A DNA stretch of 64,000 nucleotides from Acidimicrobiia bacterium (lineage in GTDB: Bacteria > Actinomycetota > Acidimicrobiia > Spongiisociales > ZC4RG35), in the NCBI GenBank assembly GCA_026002975.1, contig BPGJ01000002.1, positions 124,001 through 188,000 on the forward strand. Reading direction: 5' to 3'. Numbering within the stretch: the first letter of the stretch is position 1; every line of letters starts with the position of its first letter. The notes under the pieces were generated by a model. That model was not told where the DNA came from. It saw only the letters and a program-made list of their open reading frames with translations, and ran no database searches. Shown here one piece after another: positions 19,069 to 27,617 of the stretch. Position numbers and translations under genes: made by a program.

Positions 19069-19154
19069 ACTCATCGATCAGGCATTGGCACCGTGCACGT
19101 CGTGCCGGTTGCCGCGGCTTCTCAGGGCCTGTCCCTCCACCGCTCTGGATGAGC
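19069..19154 (-). promoter_or_regulatory. SAM-I riboswitch upstream of the osmC-metZ unit
   Basis: On the minus strand: GCTCATCCAGAGCGGTGGAG, then GGACAGGCCCTGAGAAGCC, GCGGCAACC, GGTGCCAATGCC and GATCGATGAG, in the fixed order of the SAM-I (S-box) aptamer. Outer stem GCTCATC/GATGAGT (19148-19154 with 19069-19075). It lies inside the 3' coding end of cobA and 64 nt before the leader ORF. S-adenosylmethionine binding should reduce expression of osmC and metZ. Confidence 0.9.
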
Positions 19155-19932
19155 GCGTTGTCGAGTGGGCGGGCACTTTGGCAAGGACCGCCCCCGATGT
19201 CAAACCGGCCCTCAGCCGGACCACCTCTCCCACCACCATCACCGCCGGCGCCTCCACCTCCACCTCTCCGGCCGCCACCTCCTCCAGGGTCGCCTCCACC
19301 ACCTTCTCTGCGGGGGTGGTTCCTCGCATCACGAAAGCGACCGGTTCCTGCGGGGAGCGGCCCGCTTCGATCAACCCGGCGGCGATCCGCCGCCTATCGC
19401 CGACACCCATGAGCACCACCAGGGTGTCCACCCCGACGTAGCGTGACCAGTCGGGTGTGGCGCCTCCCGCCGACCTTCCCGCCGCCACCGCGAACCCGCC
19501 GGCCACGCCTCGATGGGTCAGGGGAATCCCGGCGATGGCGGGCACCGCGACGGCCGACGACACTCCGGGCACCACTTCGACCTCGATCCCCCATTCGGCG
19601 AGCTGCGACCATTCCTCACCGCCCCGCCCGAACACCATCGGGTCACCCCCTTTGAGGCGGACCACGACCCGGCCCGCCTCGGCATGGGTCCGCATCAACT
19701 CGAGGATCCGCCGTTGACGGGATGGGGGATCGCCGGGCCGTTTCCCGACGGGGACGACTTCGGCTTCGGGGTTGGCGAACTCGAGCACCCCGGGTTCCAC
19801 CAATCGGTCGTGGAGCACCACGTCGGCCCGGCCCAGCACCCTGACCGCTTTGAGGGTGAGCAGGTCGGGGTCTCCCGGCCCGGCACCGACCAGATACACC
19901 TTGCCGTGCTTCACCGGCGGTGGATTCCACAT
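19078..19932 (-). CDS. cobA: uroporphyrinogen-III C-methyltransferase (SUMT)
   Basis: The 284-residue SUMT has V-Y-L-V-G-A-G-P-G-D-P-D-L-L-T near 12-26, V-V-L-H-D-R-L-V near 41-48, R-L-K-G-G-D-P-M-V-F-G-R-G-G-E-E near 87-102 and G-V-A-G-G-F-A-V-A near 142-150. It uses SAM to methylate uroporphyrinogen III to precorrin-2 on the way to siroheme, needed by NirA. The last ~26 codons (H-S-T-T-R-S-S-R onward) are translated from the SAM-I aptamer itself, and the stop lies in the riboswitch; a normal SUMT ends near residue 255-260. The start overlaps the cysH 3' end by 22 nt. Confidence 0.9.
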   Translation of the reverse strand: MWNPPPVKHGKVYLVGAGPGDPDLLTLKAVRVLGRADVVLHDRLVEPGVLEFANPEAEVVPVGKRPGDPPSRQRRILELMRTHAEAGRVVVRLKGGDPMVFGRGGEEWSQLAEWGIEVEVVPGVSSAVAVPAIAGIPLTHRGVAGGFAVAAGRSAGGATPDWSRYVGVDTLVVLMGVGDRRRIAAGLIEAGRSPQEPVAFVMRGTTPAEKVVEATLEEVAAGEVEVEAPAVMVVGEVVRLRAGLTSGAVLAKVPAHSTTRSSRAVEGQALRSRGNRHDVHGANA

Positions 19933-20562
19933 TCGATTCTGGTGCCCGACCAGCGTCCCGAACGGGGGTCGTCGGGATCGGCGAGTAGGGAGGTGCAGGG
20001 CCCGCATCCGATGCTCGGATAGCCGGCGGCGTGGAGTGGATGGAGGGGAATGTCGTGCACCGCCAGGTAGGAGAGGACGTCGATCTCCGTCCAGTTCCAC
20101 AACGGGTTCACCTTTGCGATGCGTCTACCGCCGGACAGCACCTGCTCTTCCCAGGCGAGTAGCTCTCTCCGGGTGGCCGCTTGGTCACGGCGCCGGGCGT
20201 TGAGCCACAGGTCGTAGCGTTCCAGGGCCCGATGGAGGGGCAGCACCTTGCGGAGGAAGCAGCAGCTCTCGGGGTCGGTTTCGTACAGCACTCCCAAGGC
20301 GCGTTCGTGTTCGGCGACGGTCGTATCCGGACCGACGACCACCAGGTTCAGTCCCCATCGGGCTACCAGCCGGTCCCGATAGGCCAGCGTCTCCGGGAAG
20401 TGGTATCCGGTGTCGATGAACAGCACCGGGATGTCGGGGCGGAAACGGCGGACCAGGTCGATGAGGACCACCCCGCCGGCCTGGAAGGAACTGGTGAGGC
20501 ACGGATCGGCCGGCGTCGGCGAGTGCCCGTTCGATGAGCCGCTCGGTGTCGGCCAGGTTCAT
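19911..20562 (-). pseudogene. cysH: APS reductase CysH, one frameshift near the start
   Basis: Assimilatory adenylyl-sulfate reductase. The main part (L-T-S-S-F-Q-A-G-G-V-V onward) has F-I-D-T-G-Y-H-F-P-E-T, the iron-sulfur cysteines D-P-E-S-C-C and G-C-G-P-C, R-S-G-R-W-S-G and the C-terminal redox motif E-C-G-I-H. The C-C/C-x-x-C set marks the 4Fe-4S APS-using type. The start M-N-L-A-D-T-E-R-L-I at 20562 (overlapping the dehydrogenase stop, ATGA) is in another frame; the two join if one base is removed in the GGCCGGC stretch near 20509-20515. All active-site residues are intact, so a sequencing error is as likely as real inactivation. Confidence 0.85.
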
Positions 20563-21200
20563 CGGGTGCCCTCTTCGGCCAGGATGGCGGACACCAGCTC
20601 CGCCGCCCGTTCCGTCCCGTCGGAACGGAGAACCTCCAAAACCTCCGAGTCGACGATCCGGTACCACACCCGACGCCGCTCCTCGAAGGTCGAGAAGCGG
20701 GACGCCACCTGGTCGCGGAATCCGGCGAGGAAGTCGAGAAGAGGCCCATATCCGTCGCCCAACACGGACCCGACGCGTTGCCGGAGACGGACCGCCAGCG
20801 CGGGAGCTTTGCCACCGGTGGATACCGCTACCAGTAGGTCCCCGTCTCGGTGCACCGACGGGAGGATCACGGTGCACCGCTCGGGGTCGTCGACCGCGTT
20901 GACCAGCACGGCGCGTTCTTCGGCGGCTTCGAAAACCTGCTGGTTCACCTCTCGGGGGCCGGCCGCGACCGCATAGAACACCCCGTCCAGGTCGTCGGGT
21001 CGGAATTCCCGTCTCTCGGCGTCGACGACCCCGGACCGGTGCCAGGTCTCCACCTCGGGGACGATCGAGGGGGCCACCACCTTCACTCGCGCTCCCGCCT
21101 CGATCAGCCCGCGAATCTTCGGCACCGCGACCGGGCCGCCGCCCACCACCAGGACCGGCCGGTTCGCCAGATCCACCATCATCGGGTACCAGCGGGTCAT
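20559..21200 (-). CDS. precorrin-2 dehydrogenase/sirohydrochlorin ferrochelatase (Met8/CysG-N type)
   Basis: The 213-residue protein begins with Y-P-M-M-V-D-L and the NAD-binding motif V-L-V-V-G-G-G-P-V-A near 16-25, then V-N-A-V-D-D near 99-104 and S-V-H-R-D-G-D-L-L-V-A-V-S-T-G-G-K-A-P near 114-132. This is the siroheme-synthase N-terminal domain, which oxidises precorrin-2 to sirohydrochlorin and can insert iron. With CobA it supplies siroheme to NirA. Start and stop each overlap the neighbouring genes by 4 nt (ATGA). Confidence 0.9.
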   Translation of the reverse strand: MTRWYPMMVDLANRPVLVVGGGPVAVPKIRGLIEAGARVKVVAPSIVPEVETWHRSGVVDAERREFRPDDLDGVFYAVAAGPREVNQQVFEAAEERAVLVNAVDDPERCTVILPSVHRDGDLLVAVSTGGKAPALAVRLRQRVGSVLGDGYGPLLDFLAGFRDQVASRFSTFEERRRVWYRIVDSEVLEVLRSDGTERAAELVSAILAEEGTR

Positions 21201-22841
21201 CGGCGGTCCCTGGACCAGAAATCCCCGAAGCGTTCACCCGGGAGCCGGTGGTCCCTCCACCGGGTCAACGCCGGGACGAGGACCTCGACCAGTTCCTCTT
21301 CGGGCACGTTCTCGGCCAGCACCGAGTTCAGCCTGGTGCCCAGATGGCTCCCCCCTACGTGGACGTCGTAGCGCCCCGCCCGTCGCCCCACCAGGCCGAT
21401 CTCGGCGTTGTAGGGGCGTGAGCAGCCGTTGGGGCATCCGCTCATCCGGACGGTGGGGGCGTCGTCGGCCACCCCCAGCTGATCCAGGGCCCGGTGGAGC
21501 CGTCGTATCACCCGGGGTAGGGCCCTTTCGGCGTCGGTGAGCGCCAGCCCGCAGGTGGGGAGGGCTACGCACGCCATGGATCGGCGGATCACGACGGGAA
21601 CCGCCTCGGGGGTGGGGATCCCGTGGCCACCCAACACTGTCTCCACTTCGCGGCGCCGATCCACGGGAACGTCGACCAAGAGGAGGCTCTGGGATGGCGT
21701 CAGGTGTACTCCCACACCGAGACGCTCCACCACGGCCCGGATCCCCGAACGTAGAGCCACCCGGGGTGTGTCGGAGATCCGGCCGTTCTCGATGGGCAGC
21801 CCGTAGAACCACCGGCCGTCGGGTTGCGCGTGCCAACCGAGGTGATCCTCGCTCGTTTCCCAGTCGACGGGTTCGGCCGACGCCAGCCGGTGGCCGAGCC
21901 GCCGCTCCACTGCCCTGCGGAAGTCGCCGAGACCCCAGTATTCGACCAGGTATTTGAGGCGGGCGTGTTTTCGGTCGTGCCGCTCACCGAAGTCACGCTG
22001 AATACCGACGATCGCCTCCACCACGGCCAGCAGGTCGTCGGCCGACACCGTGGCGAACGGGTCGGCCAGCCGAGGGAAGGTGTCGGGTTTGCCGTGGCTC
22101 TTGCCCATCCCGCCCCCCACCATCAGGACGAACCGGTCGGGCCGGCTGTCCCGGAACAGGGGGACGATCCCGATGTCGTTGCCGTAGATGTCGGTGCAGT
22201 TGTCCCCGGGGAACGCGAATGCGATCTTGAACTTGCGGGGCAGGTAGGTGGGGCCGTACACCGGCTCCTCGTCGACCGGCGCCTCGGCAGTGACCGCCTT
22301 CTCCCCGTCGATCCAGATCTCGTAGTAGGCCCGGGGTGCGGGGCCGGAAGTGGCGAGCCATCTCCTCGACGTGGCGGGCGACCGCTTCCCTGCCGGGGAG
22401 GGGGGCCGGGCAGAACATGGTGTTTCGGACCACGTCGCCGCAGGCCCCCAAGGTCGTCACCAGATGCCGGTTGAGGGTCGCCAACAGGGGTCGGAGGCCC
22501 CCCTTGCGGGTGTGGTGCCATTGGATCCCCTGGCGGCTGGTGATCCGCAGGGTGCCGTTGCCCACCTCGTCGGCGAGTCGGTCCATCACCAGGTACTGGT
22601 GGGGGCGGAGCCTCCCTCCGGGGATCGCGGCCCGAACCATGAAGATCCACTCCCGGTCTCCGTGGCCGGCCGTGTTGCGGAGGTCCCGGTCGTCCTGCTG
22701 GTAGATGCCGTGGAACTTGAGGAGTTGGACGTCCTGGTCGGAGAAGCGGGGCGACGGGTCCTCCAACCCGGCGGCGATGCTTCCTCGTAGGAACCGGCCG
22801 TCCAGTTTGACGCGGTCTGCGGGCGCGAGTTGGTCAGTCAT
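21197..22841 (-). pseudogene. nirA: ferredoxin-type sulfite/nitrite reductase, one frameshift
   Basis: Siroheme-4Fe-4S reductase of the NirA/Sir family. The N-terminal part (from M-T-D-Q-L-A-P) has L-L-K-F-H-G-I-Y-Q-Q-D-D-R-D, L-R-I-T-S-R-Q-G-I-Q-W-H-H and T-L-G-A-C-G-D-V-V-R-N. The C-terminal part has G-D-N-C-T-D-I, V-G-G-G-M-G-K-S-H, C-V-A-L-P-T-C and S-G-C-P-N-G-C-S-R for the cluster. The halves are in different frames; removing one C (coding strand) in CACCCCGG near 22342-22345 joins them (P-R-T-R-A-Y-Y-E-I-W). Location beside cysH and siroheme genes argues for sulfite as substrate. Confidence 0.87.
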
Positions 22842-22889
22842 CTCGGGTGGGGGTTGGGCCGCCCCCGGCGGGGGCGGCCCGACGGGGAA

Positions 22890-23718
22890 TCAGCCCTTTT
22901 CGACCGGCACGTCGACCAGCGACCCGTATTCGGTCCAGGACCCGTCGTAGTTCCGCACGTTGGGATACCCGAGGATCTCGTGGAGAACGAACCAGGTGTG
23001 GGCGGCCCGTTCGCCGATACGGCAGTAGGCGATCACCTCCTTGTCGGGGGTGATGCCCTTCTCCTGGTAGATCGCCTGGAGCTCCTCCGGGGACTTGAAG
23101 GTGCCATCCTCGTTGGCGGCCCGGGCCCACGGGATGTTGGCTGCTCCAGGGACGTGACCCCCCCACATAGGGCTGTTCCTGCGGCAGGTGGTCTGGCGCC
23201 AGCTTCTCCCCGGTGAACTCCTCGGGGGAGCGGACGTCGACGAACGCCGCCTTCCCCAGCTTCTGGAGCACTTCGTCGCGGAGTGCCCGAAGCTCGGGAT
23301 GTTCGGGGCCGGGGATCACGAAACCGGTCTCGGGGTAGGTGGGCACCTCGGTGGTGAGAGGTCGGCCCTCCAACTCCCATTTCTTGCGGCCACCGTCGAG
23401 GAGCCTGACCGCGTCGAAGCCTCTCACCTTGGCCAGCCAGTAGGCGTAGGCGGCGAACCAGTTGTTGTTTCCGCCGTAGAACACGACGGTGGTGTCGGGT
23501 CCGACTCCGGCCTTGGATAGGAGCCGGGACAGCCCGTCCCGGTCGACGTAGTCGCGGCGCAACGGATGGTGCAGGTCGACGAACCAGTTCCATCCGACCG
23601 CCCCGGGGATGTGGCCCTTTTCGTAGGCGGTGACGTCTTCGTCGACTTCGATCACCCGAATCGTCGGGTCGTCGAGGTGTTCGGCCAGCCAGTCGGTGGA
23701 TACGAGAGCTTCAGCCAT
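22890..23718 (-). pseudogene. sseA: thiosulfate sulfurtransferase (two-domain rhodanese), one frameshift
   Basis: Two rhodanese domains. The N-terminal domain is inactive-like, with V-S-T-D-W-L-A-E-H-L and F-Y-G-G-N-N-N-W-F. The C-terminal domain has [10 protein letters not shown] and the active loop [12 protein letters not shown], close to mycobacterial CysA2/SseA. The frame breaks at a 7-G run (23158-23164); with six G the reading [12 protein letters not shown] is restored. The enzyme moves sulfane sulfur from thiosulfate to cyanide or thiols. First gene of the minus-strand sulfur transcript; a hairpin leader precedes it. Confidence 0.87.
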
Positions 23719-23854
23719 GTCGCACTCCTTCGGGGTTCGGGTTGGGTTCGAGCGGTCGGGAGACGCCCTGGGCTGTGCTCTCGGGTGGGGGGCGTCTCAG
23801 GAGTGCGGACGGATGCCGGCACCCGGGTGACCCACCCGAGAGCGCACACAGCAT
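23711..23854 (-). CDS. possible leader peptide ORF upstream of sseA
   Basis: A 47-codon frame starts at ATG 23854 and stops at 23711, just inside the sseA start region, as the osmC leader stops on its gene. It begins M-L-C-A-L-S-G-G, with a Cys codon right at the foot of the shared hairpin and a second Cys at residue 12. No Shine-Dalgarno precedes it, and another frame with a Cys codon (ATG 23858, M-D-A-V-C) also crosses the hairpin, so which one is translated is unclear. Confidence 0.35.
   Translation of the reverse strand: MLCALSGGSPGCRHPSALLRRPPPESTAQGVSRPLEPNPNPEGVRHG
23775..23843 (-). promoter_or_regulatory. hairpin in the sseA leader, same stem as in the osmC leader
   Basis: GCTCTCGGGTGGG at 23777-23789 pairs perfectly with CCCACCCGAGAGC at 23831-23843; the loop is 41 nt and can fold further. 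The first 12 bases of the stem equal those of the osmC leader hairpin. A TTGACA (minus strand, 23954-23959) about 100 nt upstream is a candidate -35 for this transcript. Confidence 0.6.
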
Positions 23855-23974
23855 CCACAGCAGCACGACACGACCCGGAACGCCGGAATTCGGATTGGCG
23901 GGCGGGTCGTCAGGTCGTTCACGGGGACAACTGTGCCAAACCGCGGGGGTGTGTGTCAAGGCGACGACCGCTGG

Positions 23975-23980
23975 TAACGT
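23975..23980 (+). promoter_or_regulatory. -10 box TAACGT before the metH riboswitch
   Basis: TAACGT within the extended context TGGTAACGT ends 12 nt before the aptamer stem at 23993, so the transcript would begin at the riboswitch. The -35 region is weak. Confidence 0.4.
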
Positions 23981-23992
23981 GTTCGGCGACGC

Positions 23993-24078
23993 GCTCATCC
24001 AGAGCGGTGGAGGGACGGGCCCTGTGAAGCCGCGGCAACCGGCGGGATGCGCACGGTGCCAAAGCCCGATCGATGAGC
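23993..24078 (+). promoter_or_regulatory. SAM-I riboswitch upstream of metH
   Basis: GCTCATCCAGAGCGGTGGAG, GGGCCCTGTGAAGCC, GCGGCAACCGGC, GGTGCCAAAGCCC and GATCGATGAGC follow in S-box order; the outer stem GCTCATC/GATGAGC is perfect. The aptamer is very similar to the one on the other strand at 19069-19154. It is followed by a strong GC hairpin (CGAGCC/GGGCTCG, about 24079-24108) and then the metH ribosome site (GAGGAGG). SAM should repress metH and the MTHFR-like gene. Confidence 0.92.
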
Positions 24079-24142
24079 CGCCGTCGAGCCCCCTCGGGCT
24101 CGCGGCGCTCGGGAGCGCGGCGAGCAAACGAGGAGGCGACAC

Positions 24143-27100
24143 GTGGAGCACGCATCTGCTCATCCCTACCTGGAGGCCGTCCGCCGGCGGGTGGTGGTGT
24201 TCGACGGCGCCACCGGCACCAACCTCCAACGGGTCGGGCTCGGCGCCGACGACTTCGGCGGAGCCGAGTTGGAAGGCTGCAACGAGATCCTCAACCTGAC
24301 CAGACCCGACGTGGTGGCCGACCTGCACGCCTCGTTCCTCGAGGTCGGTGCGACGTGGTGGAGACCAACACCTTCGGGGCGTTCGGGGTTCCCCTGGCCG
24401 AGTACGGGATCGCCGACCGGGCCCACGAGATCGCCAAGGCGGGAGCGGAGATCGCCCGGCGGGTGGCCGACGGCTGCTCCACCCCGGACCGGCCCCGCTG
24501 GGTGGCGGGATCCCTGGGACCGGGAACCAAGTTCCCGCTCTGGGCCAGATCCGTTACCGGGAGCTCAAGGCCGCCTACCTGCCTGCCGCGGTCGGTCTGC
24601 TCGAGGGTGGCGTCGACCTGTTCATCGTCGAGACCCAGTTCGACCTGCTGGGCGCCAAAGCCGCCGTCGCCGCCTGCCGGGAGGCGATGGAACGGGTCGG
24701 CCGGGCGGTCCCACTTCAGGTCCAGGTGACGATGGAGCTCACCGGGCGGATGCTGCCCGGCACCGAGATCGGCGCGGCCCTGGCCGCCCTCGAGCCGCTG
24801 GGGATCGACGTGATCGGGCTCAACTGCGCCACCGGCCCCGCCGAGATGCACGAGCACCTCCGCTACCTGACCTCCCACTCCCCGCTCCCGGTGTCGGCCA
24901 TCCCCAACGCCGGCCTGCCCCGGGTAGTCGACGGTGAGATGGTCTACGACCTGTCCCCCGAAGACCTGGCCGACCACCACGCCACCTTCATCACCACCTA
25001 CGGGGTCACCGTGGTGGGCGGCTGCTGCGGCACCACCCCGGAGCATCTCGAGGCGGTGGTGGAGCGATGCAGGAACCTGGAGCCGGCCGTTCGGGGCCCC
25101 GACACTCGAACCCGGTGCCGCCTCCCTGTACAGCTTCACCCCGTTCCGGCAGGACACGTCGTTCCTGATCATCGGGGAGCGGACCAACGCCAACGGGTCG
25201 AAGCGGTTCCGGGAGGCCATGTTGGCCGAGGACTGGGAGGCCTGCCTCGAGGTGGCCAAGGAGCAGGTGCGGGAGTCGGCCCACATGATCGACCTGTGCG
25301 TCGACTACGTGGGTCGGGACGGCGTGGCCGACATGGACGCCCTCGCCTTCCGGTTCGCCACGCCAGGTTCCGGTGCCGATCGTCCTCGACTCGACCGAAC
25401 CCGACGTGATGGAGGCCGGCCTCGAGTGGATCGGCGGACGAGCCGTGCTCAACTCGGCCAACCTGGAGGACGGCGACGGGACCCGGGTCCCGCGCCGACC
25501 GGGTGTTCCGCCTGGCCCGGACCCACGGCGCGGCGGTGATTGCCTGTGCATCGACGAACGGGGCCAGGCCCGGGACGTCGACTGGAAGGTCGACGTCGCC
25601 CGCCGCCTGTACCGGCTGGCCACCGAACGGTACGGGCTCCGCCCCGAGGACCTGTTCTTCGACCCGCTCACCTTCCCGCTCACCACCGGCGACGAGGACC
25701 TCCGCCGGGACGGGGTCGCCACCCTGGAGGCGATCCGGCGGATCAAGGCCGAGCTGCCCGGGGTGTTCACGGTTCTCGGGGTGTCGAACGTGTCCTTCGG
25801 GTTGAAACCGGCCGCACGGCACGTCCTCAATTCGGTGTTCCTGCACGAGGCGGTGGAAGCCGGCCTGGACGCGGCGATCGTCCACGCCGGGAAGATCACC
25901 CCCCTCAACCGGATCCCCGACGAGCAGCGGCAAGCCTGTCTCGACCTGATCTACGACCGTCGCCGACCGGGATACGACCCGCTGGCCCGGATCCTCGAGC
26001 TGTTCGCCGACGTGGAGGAGACGAGGGCGACCGAGGTGGACCGCTCCGGCTGGCCGGTGGACAAGCGTCTCACCCAGCGGATCATCGACGGGGACCGCAA
26101 CGGCCTCACCGACGACCTGGACGAGGCGCTCCAGACGATGCCGGCCTTGGACATCGTCAACGGTCCGCTTTTGGAGGGGATGCGGGTGGTGGGTGACCTG
26201 TTCGCCTCCGGTGAGATGCAGCTCCCCTTCGTGCTCCAGTCGGCCGAGACGATGAAAGCGGCGGTCGCCTATCTGGAGCCGCACATGGAACGCACCGACC
26301 AGACGGGGAAAGGCCGGGTGGTGCTGGCCACCGTCAAGAGGTGACGTCCACGACATCGGCAAGAACCTGGTGGACATCATCCTCACCAACAACGGATACG
26401 AGGTCCGCAACCTGGGCATCAAGGTGGGGATCTCGGAGATCCTCCAGGCGGCCGAGGAGTTCGAGGCGGACGCCATCGGAATGTCGGGGCTGCTGGTCAA
26501 GTCGACCCTGGTGATGCGGGAGAACCTGGAAGAGATGGTTCGCCGGGGGATCACCGACCTGCCGGTCCTGCTGGGAGGCGCCGCCCTCACCCGCCGTTAC
26601 GTCGAGTCCGACCTGAGGGTCGTCTATCCCGGCCCTCTCTTCTACGGGAAGGACGCCTTCGAAGGGCTGCGCATACTCGACCGGCTGATCGAGATGAAGC
26701 GGGCGGGTCTGTACGACCCCGAGTTCGGACGGCGCCCGGTTCCCGCCAGACCACGATCCGGCAAGGACACCCAACCGGCGGACCTGCCTCGGCGCTCACC
26801 CGAGGTCGTCACCGACAACCCGGTGTTCCGGCCTCCTTTCCTCGGCACCCGGGTGGTGCGGGGAATCCCCCTGGACGACATCGCCGCCTACCTGAACGAG
26901 ACCGCCCTCTACCGGAACCAGTGGCAGTTCCGGCCCGAGCCGGGAGAGGACGACGCCGCGTTCAAGGCGCGGCTCCGGAAGCTGCTGCGGGAACGGCTGG
27001 CGATCGCCCACGCCGAGGGACTGTTGGTACCCCAGGTGGTGTACGGCTATTTCCCGGCTTCCGGCGACGGCAACGACCTGGTGATCTGGGAGGACGAGAG

Positions 27101-27617
27101 CCGCACCGTCGAGCTGGTCCGGTTCAGCTTTCCCCGCCAGTCCCAACCGCCCTTCCTGTGCATCGCCGACTTCTTCCGGCCGATCGACGCCGACGAGGTC
27201 GACTACGCCTGCTTCCACATCGTCACCATGGGTCCCAAGGTGACGGAGAGGGCCCAGGAGCTGTTCGCCGCCGACCGGTACCGGGACTACCTGTTCACCC
27301 ACGGTCTGGGAGTGGAGATGGCCGAAGCCCTGGCCGAATACTGGCACCGCCGCATCCGTGAGGAGTGGGGTTTCGCCGACGAGGACGGACCCACCCTGCA
27401 GGGCCTCTTCCGTCAGCAGTACCGGGGCGGGCGCTACTCCTGGGGTTATCCGGCTTGTCCCGACCTGGCCGACAACGCCAAGGTGGCCGAACTGCTCGGG
27501 GCCGAACGGATCGGGGTGGAGTGTTCGGAGGAGACCGGCTGGCAGTACCACCCCGAGCAGACCACCTCGGCGTTGATCTGTCATCACCCGCAGGCCAAGT
27601 ACTTCATCGCCCGCTGA
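24143..27617 (+). pseudogene. metH: cobalamin-dependent methionine synthase, seven frameshifts
   Basis: All MetH modules are recognisable in order: homocysteine domain ([10 protein letters not shown], zinc ligand V-G-G-C-C-G-T-T-P-E-H), folate domain (G-E-R-T-N-A-N-G-S, I-D-L-C-V-D-Y), cobalamin cap and B12 domain (D-V-H-D-I-G-K-N-L-V, near 26342) and SAM-activation domain (Y-S-W-G-Y-P-A-C-P-D). Single-base indels near 24350, 24533, 25103, 25364, 25487, 25545 and 26338 break the frame; undoing each gives continuous conserved protein. GTG 24143 has GAGGAGG upstream. The enzyme methylates homocysteine using methyl-THF. Sequencing error or recent decay are both possible. Confidence 0.9.

Noticed and set aside
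24079..24108. GC hairpin after the metH riboswitch as an intrinsic terminator
   Set aside because: Strong stem but no U-tract follows; more likely part of a translational or factor-dependent platform.
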